DNA of 64,000 bases from Stackebrandtia albiflava. Lineage in GTDB: Bacteria; Actinomycetota; Actinomycetes; Mycobacteriales; Micromonosporaceae. Of this stretch, positions 40,195-48,362 are shown piece by piece (position 1 is the first letter of the stretch; each line of letters begins with the position of its first letter). Where the stretch lies: contig NZ_VLLL01000006.1 in the NCBI RefSeq assembly GCF_007994225.1, positions 1,612,001 to 1,676,000 on the forward strand, given 5' to 3'. The notes beneath the pieces were generated by a model that did no database searches, was not told the DNA's origin, and saw only the letters and a list, made by a program, of their open reading frames with translations. The position numbers were made by a program, and so were the translations under genes.

Positions 40195-40298
40195 CGGGGG
40201 CCGCCACTCCTCCTCCCCATGGCGTCGAGCCTATGGGCGGCGGCGCGGGTGGGGCAAGGCGTTCCGGACGTGCCTGTGGATGACCGGGGTGTTGTGGA
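40195..40298 (-). repeat. 104-bp leader element, copy B
   Basis: The minus-strand counterpart of 35941-36044: TCCACAA (40298), 10 bp, ATCCACAGGC, 35 bp, then the identical 42-bp block (40236-40195). The ATG at 40220 opens a 32-codon frame (MGRRSGGPRDGRC...) that ends in the operator at 40122, about 40 bp before the monooxygenase-like start. Confidence 0.7.
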
Positions 40299-40420
40299 GA
40301 ATCGCGTGTGGAACCCGGTTCCGTGGCGCGTCGGCCGGGCGGCGAACAGGCGTATCCCCGGGCACCAGCGGGGTGGGGACCAGGCGCCACCTGGCGCCGA
40401 ACCCCCGCTCACTCCCCGCC

Positions 40421-40460
40421 GAACCCGGGCGAACCGGCCCGAACCGGTCCGAACCGGCCC
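40421..40460. repeat. 10-bp tandem repeat array upstream of aspT
   Basis: Three contiguous units GAACCGGYCC (40431-40460), preceded by a degenerate fourth (GAACCCGGGC). The 10-bp period puts every unit on nearly the same DNA face, 76 bp upstream of the transporter start. Confidence 0.6.
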
Positions 40461-40535
40461 GGAAGGCCGTAGCCTCCGATGTGGTGCGTTCGCGTGACCG
40501 GCGCGGACCGGGGGCGAGCCGACTTGGGGGGTCGC

Positions 40536-42233
40536 GTGTGGCACTGGTTCACCACCACGCTGGGCGAACACCCGGAGATCGCGATCTTCCTGGCGTTGGC
40601 GGGTGGCTTCTTCATCGGCCGGTTGCGGTACCGTTCCCTCACTCTCGGCCCGGTCACCGGAACGCTGTTGGCGGGCGTCCTGGTCGGGTTGACGGCGGAC
40701 ATCGAGATCCCCGACCTGGTGAAGACCGTCGCGTTCGTGGGGTTCCTATTCGCGTTGGGTTACAACGTCGGTCCGCAGTTCTTCGCGGGTCTGCGCGGCG
40801 ACGGCGTGAAGCAGCTGGTGCTCGGTGTCGTGAACTGTGTGATCGGGCTCGGCGTCGTGTACCTGGCGGCGCGTCTGCTGGGTTACGGGCCGGGTTGGGG
40901 TGCGGGTCTGTTGGCGGGCGGCCTGACGCAGTCCTCCGTCATCGGTGTGGCCTCGGCGGCGATCCAGGAGCTTCCCGGCGTGTCGGCGTCGCAGGTGAAG
41001 GAGCTGGAGTCACAGATAGCCGTCGGGTACGCCGTCTGCTACCTGTTCGGCACGGCTGCCGCCGCCTACTTCCTGTCGAGTCTGGCGCCACGGATGATGG
41101 GCACCCGTGACCTGGCCGCGGCCGCTCATCGTCTGGAACGGCGGTTGGGTGTCTCCAAGGATCCCGACACCGCTCCCGCGTACTACTCGGTGGTGCGGAG
41201 GACGTACCGGTTGACGGGTGACGCGGTGATCGGCAGGACGGTGTCACAGGTCGAGTCGGACAGTGTGGAGTCCGGTCACCGGTTGTTGTTCCTGCGCATC
41301 CGGCGGGACGGTGAGGTGGTCGACGCCACGCCCGGGGAGGTCCTGCGGGACGGCGACGTGGTGACCTTGGCGGGCCGCCGTGCGGATCTGATCGCGCTCG
41401 GAGTGCCCGGCGGTTGGGGTGAGGAGGTCGACGACCCGGGACTGTTGGACTACCGGGTGGAGACCCTGTCGATCGTGGTGACCCGGCGGGAGCTGGTCGG
41501 CATGACGATCGGTGACGCCTTCGCCGCCTACGCCCCCGACCTGTTCGTGAACCGGTTGGTCCGGGGCGGGAAGGAGGTGCCGTGGAGTGACCGGGTGGTG
41601 CTGCATCGCGGTGACGAGCTGGAGGTGCAGGGCGACCGGGCGCACATGGAGGACTCGTTGCCTCGGTTGGGTTACGCCAACCGGAACAGGGACGAGACGG
41701 ACATGGGCTACGTCGGTTCGGGGATCGTGATCGGTGCGCTGGTGGGTGTCCCCACGGTCGCCGTCGCCGGTGCCGACATCGGGTTGACGACCTCCGGTGG
41801 CGCGTTGATCCTCGGCCTGGTGTTCGGGTGGCTGCGGGCTAGGTATCCGGTGTTCGGAAGATTCCCGCCGGCGGCGAACTGGTTGATGAACACCGGCGGC
41901 CTGTGCACGTTCGTCGGGATCGTGGGGATCACCGCCGGGCCGGGCTTCGTGTCGGGAATCGGGCAGGAGGGCTTGAGCCTGGTCGTGGCGGGGCTGGTCG
42001 TGACGCTGCTTCCGATGGTGGTCTCGCTGTACCTGGGGCGGTACCTGTTCGGTTTCTCGACGCCGATCCTGCTCGGGGTGGTGGCGGGCGCCAACACGAC
42101 GACCGCGTCGATCGGGGCGATCACCGAGGCCGCACGCAGCCAGACCCCGGTGCTGGGTTACACGGTTCCGTACGCGATCGGGAACACGCTGTTGACGATC
42201 TGGGGCGCGATCATCGTCGCGCTCCTCGCATGA
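40536..42233 (+). CDS. Aspartate:alanine exchanger AspT family transporter, copy 1
   Basis: The 565-residue protein has two membrane halves (five to six helices each) flanking cytoplasmic RCK/TrkA_C-like domains: G-D-A-V-I-G-R-T-V-S-Q-V..., LRDGDVVTLAGRRADLIALG, and VVLHRGDELEVQGDRAHMEDSLPRLGYA. The duplicated membrane motif LAGGLTQSSVIGVASAA / LLGVVAGANTTTASIGAITEAA marks the AspT/YbjL-YidE family. With AspD encoded next, it probably swaps aspartate in and alanine out. GTG at 40536 has GGGGGG upstream. It is the first gene of a three-gene unit. Confidence 0.88.
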   Translation: MWHWFTTTLGEHPEIAIFLALAGGFFIGRLRYRSLTLGPVTGTLLAGVLVGLTADIEIPDLVKTVAFVGFLFALGYNVGPQFFAGLRGDGVKQLVLGVVNCVIGLGVVYLAARLLGYGPGWGAGLLAGGLTQSSVIGVASAAIQELPGVSASQVKELESQIAVGYAVCYLFGTAAAAYFLSSLAPRMMGTRDLAAAAHRLERRLGVSKDPDTAPAYYSVVRRTYRLTGDAVIGRTVSQVESDSVESGHRLLFLRIRRDGEVVDATPGEVLRDGDVVTLAGRRADLIALGVPGGWGEEVDDPGLLDYRVETLSIVVTRRELVGMTIGDAFAAYAPDLFVNRLVRGGKEVPWSDRVVLHRGDELEVQGDRAHMEDSLPRLGYANRNRDETDMGYVGSGIVIGALVGVPTVAVAGADIGLTTSGGALILGLVFGWLRARYPVFGRFPPAANWLMNTGGLCTFVGIVGITAGPGFVSGIGQEGLSLVVAGLVVTLLPMVVSLYLGRYLFGFSTPILLGVVAGANTTTASIGAITEAARSQTPVLGYTVPYAIGNTLLTIWGAIIVALLA

Positions 42234-42246
42234 TGGGGGATGACGC

Positions 42247-43890
42247 ATGACGGTGACCGGTCCCCGGCACACCGGCCGGGACAGGCAGCGGGAACTGGAG
42301 GGGCTCAGCCCCTTCGAGTTGAAGAACACGCTGATCGGTTTGGCCGACGCGCAGCACGAACGCACCGCGAAGGCGATGATCAACGCCGGTCGCGGTAACC
42401 CGAACTGGGTGGCGACGACGCCCAGGGAGGCGTTCTTCCTGTTGGGCGCGTTCGGGATGGAGGAGAGCCGCCGGACCTGGGACGAGTGGGACGGCCTGGG
42501 TGGGATGCCGCGCGCCGACGGCATCGCCGGACGTTTCGACGACTTCATCGGCCGCAACGGCGACCGTCCCGGCGCGGACATGTTGAAGGCGGCCGTCGCG
42601 TACGGGGTCGACCGTCTCGGTTTCGACGCCGACGCGTGGGTGCACGAGCTGGCCGACTCCGTGGTGGGCGACCAGTACCCGGTGCCGGACCGGATGCTCA
42701 CCCACATCGAGAAGGTGGTCCACGAGTACCTGGTGCGGGAGATGTGCGCGGGGAGTCCGCCGGAGGGCGGGTACGACCTGTTCGCCACCGAGGGCGGTAC
42801 CGCCGCGATGTGTTACATCTTCGATTCGGCGGTGACGAACGGCCTGCTGAACCCGGGCGACAGGATCGCGATCATGACGCCGATCTTCACGCCCTACCTG
42901 GAGATACCGCGGCTGGAGCGTTACCACTTCGACGTCGTGGAGGTGCGGGCCGACATGCGGACCGAGGAGGGCGTCCACACCTGGCAGTACCCGGATTCGG
43001 AGATCGACAAGTTGGCGGATCCGTCGGTGAAGGCGCTGTTCTGTGTGAACCCGTCCAATCCGCCGTCGGTGAAGCTGTCCGATCCGACGCTGGACCGGAT
43101 CGCGCGGATCGTATCCGAGGACAATCCGGGCCTGGTCGTCATCACCGACGACGTGTACGGCACCTTCGTGGACGGTTTCCGCTCGTTGATGTCGATCGTG
43201 CCCCGCAACACGATCGGGGTGTACTCGTTCTCGAAGTACTTCGGCTGCACCGGTTGGCGGTTGGGGGTCATCGCGGTGGCCCGGGACAACGTCTTCGAGG
43301 AACGGTTGGCGGCGCTTCCCGACGAGTTCCGCGACAGGTTGCACGAGCGGTACTCCAGCATCACGCTGGAACCGGAGAAGTTGCGGTTCATCGACCGGAT
43401 GGTCGCGGACTCCCGGCAGGTCGCGCTCAACCACACCTCGGGGTTGTCGCTGCCGCAGCAGACCCAGATGGCGCTGTTCGCGTTGTCGAGCCTCCTCGAC
43501 GAGCGGCAACGGTACAGGCGGATCTGCCAGGCGATCATCGCGCGGCGCAAGCACGCGCTGGTGAAGGGGCTGGGGCTGCCGATTCCGCAGGACGACGAGG
43601 CCGCCGACTACTACCTCGAACTGGACCTGTTGTCGTGGGCGGAACGTCACCTCGGCCGGGACTTCGCCGAGTGGATGACCCGCAACTACGAACCGGTGGA
43701 CCCGATCTTCCGGTTGGCGGAGCAGGGCAGTGTGGTGCTGCTCAACGGCGGCGGCTTCGACGGTCCGCAGTGGTCGATCAGGATCTCGCTGGCGAACCTG
43801 GAGATGTCGGCGTACGAACAGATCGGCAAGTGGCTGCGCGAGATCGGCCGCGAGTACCAGGCGGAGTTCGCCGAACAGTCCGGGAGCTGA
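42247..43890 (+). CDS. aspD: Aspartate 4-decarboxylase, PLP-dependent
   Basis: AspD converts L-aspartate to L-alanine and CO2, using a proton in the cytoplasm. The 547-residue length fits AspD rather than ordinary aminotransferases. Motifs: AMINAGRGNPNWVATTPREAFFLLG, LFATEGGTAAMCYIFDS, CVNPSNPPSVKL, VITDDVYGTFVDGFRS and the PLP lysine in SFSKYFGCTGWRLGV. Flanked on both sides by AspT-type transporters with 13-bp and 3-bp gaps. Together they form an electrogenic decarboxylation cycle that can generate proton motive force, as known from Tetragenococcus. Confidence 0.93.
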   Translation: MTVTGPRHTGRDRQRELEGLSPFELKNTLIGLADAQHERTAKAMINAGRGNPNWVATTPREAFFLLGAFGMEESRRTWDEWDGLGGMPRADGIAGRFDDFIGRNGDRPGADMLKAAVAYGVDRLGFDADAWVHELADSVVGDQYPVPDRMLTHIEKVVHEYLVREMCAGSPPEGGYDLFATEGGTAAMCYIFDSAVTNGLLNPGDRIAIMTPIFTPYLEIPRLERYHFDVVEVRADMRTEEGVHTWQYPDSEIDKLADPSVKALFCVNPSNPPSVKLSDPTLDRIARIVSEDNPGLVVITDDVYGTFVDGFRSLMSIVPRNTIGVYSFSKYFGCTGWRLGVIAVARDNVFEERLAALPDEFRDRLHERYSSITLEPEKLRFIDRMVADSRQVALNHTSGLSLPQQTQMALFALSSLLDERQRYRRICQAIIARRKHALVKGLGLPIPQDDEAADYYLELDLLSWAERHLGRDFAEWMTRNYEPVDPIFRLAEQGSVVLLNGGGFDGPQWSIRISLANLEMSAYEQIGKWLREIGREYQAEFAEQSGS

Positions 43891-43893
43891 CCG

Positions 43894-45585
43894 ATGGAGT
43901 GGGTCAAGGATCTGCTCCAGTCCACACCCGAGCTGGCGTTGTTCCTGTGCCTGGCGGTCGGGTTCGGCATCGGCCGGGTCAAGGTGTGGAAGCTGTCGCT
44001 GGGTGGCGTCGCCGGGACCCTGATCGTGGCGATCCTGGTGGGCATGGTCGGGGGCATCACGCTCAACTCGCAGGTGCAGAACATCGCGTTCGCCCTGTTC
44101 ATATTCACGCTCGGTTACATGAGCGGGCCGTCGTTCTTCGCGAGCCTGAACCGCCGGAGCCTGCGGTACGGGGTGTTCACCGCCGTGGAGGTGGTGACGG
44201 TACTGGCGGTCACCGCCGCCGCGACGCTCCTTCTGGGGCTGGACCAGGGGACGGCGGCGGGCCTGATGGCCGGTGGCGCGACCGAGTCGGCGGTGGTGGG
44301 TACGGCCACCGACGCGATCGGGCGGCTCCCGTTGTCGGACGACCGGATAGCCACGCTCCAGGCCAACGTGGGGACCGCCTACTCGATCTCCTACATCTGC
44401 GGCCTGATCACGATCGTGTTGTTGACCAGTCAGTTCGCGCCGATGCTGATGGGCGTGAACCTGCGCGACGAGGCCGCGAAGCTGTGGCGGAAGCTGGGCG
44501 GCGGTGCCGGTGACGAGACGGCCGCGCCGGCGCTTCCGGGCCTGGTGGGCCGGGCGCACCGTGTGTCGACGGCGGCGGGTTCCCGGATCCGCGACGTCGA
44601 GGCGGGACTGGGTGAGGGCGCGACGGTGGAACGGTTGCGTCGCGACGGGGAGACCGTCGCGATGTCGCCCGACACGGCCCTGGAGGCGGGCGACGTCCTG
44701 TTGCTGGTGGGTCGGCGCGACGCGTTGATCGACGCCGAACGGTCGGTAGGGCCGGAGGTGGCGCCGCAGACCGGGATGGACCTGGAACTGGACGCGGTGG
44801 ACGTGGTGGTGCACAACACCGAGTACATGCCCGCCACCGTCGCCCAGTTGCGGGAGCGGATCCCGCCGCGGCAGCGGCACGGCGTGTTCCTGGCGGGTAT
44901 CACCAGAATGGACCACGCGCTGCCGGTGCGGCCGGCCACCGAGGTCCACAACGGTGACACGGTCCGGTTGACGGGTGTGAAGTCCGACCTGGCGTCGTTC
45001 GCGCCGAAGGTCGGGTTCCGTATCGACCGGGGTGTCAAGGCCGACTTCGTGTTCATCGCCCTGGGCGTGATCGTGGGGATGCTCATCGGCAAGTTGACGC
45101 TGACCGTGGGTACCGTGCCGTTGTCCCTGGGGACCGGCGGCGGATGCCTGTTGTCGGGCATGGTGTTCGGGTGGCTCAGGGCACGCAACCCGCGGTTCGG
45201 GCAGTACGATCCGGCGGCGGCCTCGGTGGTGAAGGACCTGGGCCTGGCGACGTTCATCTGCGCGGTGGGCCTGTCGTCGGGTCCGCAGGCGGTGGCGTTG
45301 ATCGGGGACTACGGTTTCGCGCTGCCGGTGGCGGGTGTGCTCATGACCCTGTTGCCCGCGTCCATTTCACTGTTCGTGGCGTGGAAGGTGATGAGGTTGC
45401 CGGCGCCGCTGGCGCTGGGTTCGGTGGCGGGCCAGCAGTGCAGTACGCCCGCCATCACCGCGATCCAGCAGGCGGCGGGCAACACGACGCCGCTCATGGC
45501 GTACACGGTCGTCTACGCCCTGTCCAATGTGGTGTTGCCGTTGCTGGGGCCGGTGGTGGTCGCCATGGCGGGCGCGCTGGGTTGA
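43894..45585 (+). CDS. Aspartate:alanine exchanger AspT family transporter, copy 2
   Basis: The 563-residue paralogue of the first transporter has the same plan: membrane half 1 with GYMSGPSFFASLNRRSLRYGV and LMAGGATESAVVGTATDAI, two RCK-like domains (ALEAGDVLLLVGRRDALIDAE, EVHNGDTVRLTGVKSDLASFAP), and membrane half 2 with GSVAGQQCSTPAITAIQQAAGNTTPLM. The ATG lies 3 bp after the aspD stop. AspT often works as a dimer, so the two copies may form a heterodimer or differ in substrate (inference). Confidence 0.88.
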   Translation: MEWVKDLLQSTPELALFLCLAVGFGIGRVKVWKLSLGGVAGTLIVAILVGMVGGITLNSQVQNIAFALFIFTLGYMSGPSFFASLNRRSLRYGVFTAVEVVTVLAVTAAATLLLGLDQGTAAGLMAGGATESAVVGTATDAIGRLPLSDDRIATLQANVGTAYSISYICGLITIVLLTSQFAPMLMGVNLRDEAAKLWRKLGGGAGDETAAPALPGLVGRAHRVSTAAGSRIRDVEAGLGEGATVERLRRDGETVAMSPDTALEAGDVLLLVGRRDALIDAERSVGPEVAPQTGMDLELDAVDVVVHNTEYMPATVAQLRERIPPRQRHGVFLAGITRMDHALPVRPATEVHNGDTVRLTGVKSDLASFAPKVGFRIDRGVKADFVFIALGVIVGMLIGKLTLTVGTVPLSLGTGGGCLLSGMVFGWLRARNPRFGQYDPAAASVVKDLGLATFICAVGLSSGPQAVALIGDYGFALPVAGVLMTLLPASISLFVAWKVMRLPAPLALGSVAGQQCSTPAITAIQQAAGNTTPLMAYTVVYALSNVVLPLLGPVVVAMAGALG

Positions 45586-45678
45586 GTCGACCCGTGCGGC
45601 GGTGTCGTCGTCCTGCGAGTCGGGACGGCGCCGCCGCCGCACTGGCGTCACCGGCCGGGATGTGGCATTCTTGGGCGC

Positions 45679-45765
45679 ATGTCATCCGCACTGCGCCTTC
45701 GACTGGTGGTCCGCCGCCACGTCGACTTCGGGCGCGTGCGCAGTGCGCTGTGTCGGGCCGTCTGA
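45679..45765 (+). CDS. Cysteine-containing leader peptide of the sulfate reduction operon
   Basis: The 28-codon frame encodes MSSALRLRLVVRRHVDFGRVRSALCRAV. The RRHVD...R..SALC pattern is that of the short leader peptides found upstream of sulfur-assimilation genes in Streptomyces and mycobacteria. The ATG follows CATTCT by 7 nt, so it is leaderless. It ends 115 nt before the sulfite reductase start, with a GC hairpin between. Ribosome pausing at the single Cys codon (TGT) could sense cysteine. Confidence 0.75.
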   Translation: MSSALRLRLVVRRHVDFGRVRSALCRAV

Positions 45766-45804
45766 GCCTCCCGCCCGCACGTCTCCTCCCTGTTCCCACA
45801 CAGT

Positions 45805-45823
45805 CCGGGCGCGTGGTGCCCGG
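45805..45823 (+). promoter_or_regulatory. GC hairpin in the sulfate operon leader
   Basis: CCGGGC-GCGTGGT-GCCCGG lies 40 nt after the leader peptide stop and about 58 nt before the sulfite reductase start. It is a candidate attenuator arm; no U tract follows. Confidence 0.45.
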
Positions 45824-45880
45824 CCGTCGCAGTCCGTGCTCCCCGCGTCACACGCCACCTGACATTCCGCTAGGAGCGCC

Positions 45881-47533
45881 GTGCCGACCGTCACCCGAGG
45901 ACGCGCGAAGGGCCAGGGCCAGTGGGCCCTGGGCCACCGCGAACCGTTGAACGCCAACGAACAGCAGAAGAAGGACGACAACCCGCTCAACGTCCGCGCC
46001 CGCATCGAGAACGTCTACGCGCACCGCGGGTTCGCCTCCATCGACCCGGCGGACCTGCGCGGCCGGTTCCGTTGGTGGGGCCTGTACACGCAGCGGCGCC
46101 CCGGCGTCGACGGCGGGAAGACCGCCGTCCTGGAACCACACGAGCTCGAAGACGAGTACTTCATGCTGCGGGTGCGGATGGACGGTGGACAGTTGACACT
46201 GCCGCAGTTGCGCGCGGTCGCCGACGTGTCGACCCGGTTCGGCAGGGACACCGCCGACGTCACCGACCGGCAGAACGTGCAACTGCACTGGGTGCGGGTC
46301 GAGGACGTCCCGGAGATCTGGCGGATCCTGGAGTCGGTGGGCCTGTCGACGCAGGAGGCGTGCGGCGACTGCCCGCGGGTGATACTGGGCAGCCCCGTGG
46401 CGGGAGTGTCCGCCGAGGAGGCCGTCGACGCCCGGCCGCTCATCGAGGAGATAACCCGGCGCTACATCGGTGATCCCGCGTTCTCCAACCTTCCGAGGAA
46501 GTTCAAGTCCGCGATCTCGTGGTTGCCCGACATCCCGTACGAGTGCAACGACATCTCGTTCCTGGGCGCGGTGCATCCCGAGCTCGGTGCCGGATACGAC
46601 CTGTGGGTGGGCGGTGGCCTGTCCACGAATCCGATGCTGGCGCAGCGGACCGGTACGTTCGTGTCGCCGGAGCGGGTGCCGGAGGTGTGGGAGGCGGTCG
46701 TCTCGGTGTTCCGCGACTACGGCTACCGGCGGCTGCGCAACCGGGCGAGACTGAAGTACCTGGTGAAGGACTGGGGGATCGCGCGGTTCCGCGAGGTGCT
46801 GGAGACCGAGTACCTGGGTTACCGGCTCCCGGATCTTCCGCGTCCGCCGGTGCCGGAGCGGTTGACCGACCACATAGGTGTCCACCGGCAGCGCGACGGC
46901 CGCTACTACATCGGGGTCGCGCCGGTCGTGGGCCGGGTCTCGGGTGGGTTGTTGGCGTCGCTGGCCGACGTCGCGGAGCGGCACGGTTCCGGCAGGGTCA
47001 GTGCCACACCGATGCAGAAGCTGTTGGTCCTGGACGTCCCCGCCGACGCGATCGACGCGGCCGTGGCCGACCTGGCCGCGATCGGCCTGTCGGCGTCGCC
47101 GTCGCCGTGGCGCCGGTCCACCATGGCCTGCACCGGAATCGAGTTCTGCAAGTTGGCCATAGTGGACACCAAGGACCGCGCGACGGCACTGGTGGCCGAA
47201 CTGGAGCGGCGGGTCCCGGAACTGGACACGCCCATATCGATCCACGTGAACGGCTGCCCGAACGCGTGCGCCCGCACCCAGACCGCCGACATCGGGTTGA
47301 AGGGGCAACTGGTCACGCACGAGGGCAGGCAGGTGCCCGGTTTCCAGGTGCACCTGGGCGGCGGGCACGGCGTCCACGCCGGATTCGGCCGCAAGCTCCG
47401 GGGCCTGAAGGTGACCTCCGACGAACTCGACGACTACGTGGAACGACTCACCCGGCGGTACCTGGCCGGGCGCAAGGAGTCGGAGCCGTTCGCCGAGTGG
47501 GTGGTGCGGGTCGACGAGGAGGAGTTGCGATGA
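45881..47533 (+). CDS. Ferredoxin-dependent assimilatory sulfite reductase (SirA/NirA type)
   Basis: The enzyme reduces sulfite to sulfide with ferredoxin, using coupled siroheme and [4Fe-4S]. The cluster cysteines are in S-T-M-A-C-T-G-I-E-F-C-K and V-N-G-C-P-N-A-C-A. GLYTQRRPG and EACGDCPRV hold the Tyr and Cys that crosslink in the mycobacterial enzyme. 550 residues is normal. The neighbours (APS reductase, sirohydrochlorin chelatase) support sulfite over nitrite as substrate. GTG at 45881 has TAGGAG upstream. First structural gene of the operon behind the Cys leader. Confidence 0.93.
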   Translation: MPTVTRGRAKGQGQWALGHREPLNANEQQKKDDNPLNVRARIENVYAHRGFASIDPADLRGRFRWWGLYTQRRPGVDGGKTAVLEPHELEDEYFMLRVRMDGGQLTLPQLRAVADVSTRFGRDTADVTDRQNVQLHWVRVEDVPEIWRILESVGLSTQEACGDCPRVILGSPVAGVSAEEAVDARPLIEEITRRYIGDPAFSNLPRKFKSAISWLPDIPYECNDISFLGAVHPELGAGYDLWVGGGLSTNPMLAQRTGTFVSPERVPEVWEAVVSVFRDYGYRRLRNRARLKYLVKDWGIARFREVLETEYLGYRLPDLPRPPVPERLTDHIGVHRQRDGRYYIGVAPVVGRVSGGLLASLADVAERHGSGRVSATPMQKLLVLDVPADAIDAAVADLAAIGLSASPSPWRRSTMACTGIEFCKLAIVDTKDRATALVAELERRVPELDTPISIHVNGCPNACARTQTADIGLKGQLVTHEGRQVPGFQVHLGGGHGVHAGFGRKLRGLKVTSDELDDYVERLTRRYLAGRKESEPFAEWVVRVDEEELR

Positions 47534-47670
47534 CCACCCGCGCCGTCCCCTACTTCTGCCCCTACTGCGGAGACGAGGACCTGCGTCCACATCCCGACGG
47601 CGGATGGCACTGCCGGGCGTGCACCCGGGTGTTCTCCGTCACCCTGAAAGGACTGGTGATCGAGTCGTGA
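47530..47670 (+). CDS. 46-residue zinc-ribbon protein in the sulfate operon
   Basis: The small gene (MTTRAVPYFCPYCGDEDLRPHPDGGWHCRACTRVFSVTL) encodes one zinc ribbon, C-P-Y-C-G ... C-R-A-C. It overlaps sulfite reductase upstream (ATGA) and cysH downstream (GTGA) by 4 nt each, so it belongs to the pathway operon. Small ribbons of this kind recur between sirA and cysH in actinobacteria; the role is not known to me. Confidence 0.8.
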   Translation: MTTRAVPYFCPYCGDEDLRPHPDGGWHCRACTRVFSVTLKGLVIES

Positions 47671-48362
47671 ACCGAGACCCCTTCGCACTTCGAGACCTCG
47701 CCCGGCGCGCCGACCGGGAGCTCGAAGGCGCCACCGCCCACCGGATAGTGGAGTGGGCCGCGACCGAGTTCGGAGAGGCGTTCTGCGTCACCTCGTCGTT
47801 CGCCGACGCGGTGCTGGTACACCTGGTGTCACAGGTCGCGCCGGGCGTCGACGTCGTGTTCCTCGACACGGGGCTTCACTTCGCCGAGACCCTGGGCGTC
47901 CGGGAACACGTGACCCGGCGGCTGCCGGTGACGGTGCGGTCCGTCACGCCCGCGATGACCGTCCGGCGCCAGGACGGCGAGTTCGGGCCACGGTTGTGGG
48001 AACGCGACCCCGACGAGTGCTGCGCCATGCGCAAGGTCGCGCCGCTGGCCGACGCCCTGGAACGGTACGACGCCTGGGCGACCGGACTGCGCCGCGACGA
48101 GTCACCGACCCGCGCCGACACCCGGGTCGTCGACTTCGACGCGTCCCGCAGGAAGGTGAAGATCTCACCGATCGCGGCGTGGACGCAACGCGACGTCGAC
48201 GAGTACGTGGCGGCGCACGACATCCCGGTCAACCCGTTGCTGGACCAGGGCTACGGCTCCGTCGGCTGCTGGCCGTGCACCAGGCGCACGGCCCCCGGCG
48301 AGGACCCCAGGGCGGGACGCTGGGCGATGTTCGAGAAGACCGAATGCGGCATCCACGGCTGA
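47667..48362 (+). CDS. cysH: Adenylyl-sulfate reductase CysH, [4Fe-4S] type
   Basis: CysH reduces activated sulfate (APS) to sulfite with thioredoxin. The 231-residue protein has the substrate loop VTSSFADAVLVHL, VVFLDTGLHFAETL, the iron-sulfur cysteine pairs D-E-C-C-A-M-R-K and G-C-W-P-C-T-R-R that separate APS from PAPS reductases, and the catalytic tail T-E-C-G-I-H-G at the very end. GTG at 47667 overlaps the zinc-ribbon gene. No cysD/cysN genes are in the window. Confidence 0.95.
   Translation: MNRDPFALRDLARRADRELEGATAHRIVEWAATEFGEAFCVTSSFADAVLVHLVSQVAPGVDVVFLDTGLHFAETLGVREHVTRRLPVTVRSVTPAMTVRRQDGEFGPRLWERDPDECCAMRKVAPLADALERYDAWATGLRRDESPTRADTRVVDFDASRRKVKISPIAAWTQRDVDEYVAAHDIPVNPLLDQGYGSVGCWPCTRRTAPGEDPRAGRWAMFEKTECGIHG

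Noticed and set aside
42211-44949. 912-codon minus frame across aspD and aspT copy 2
   Set aside because: Antisense shadow of two clearly recognised genes; extreme His/Arg/Gln content.
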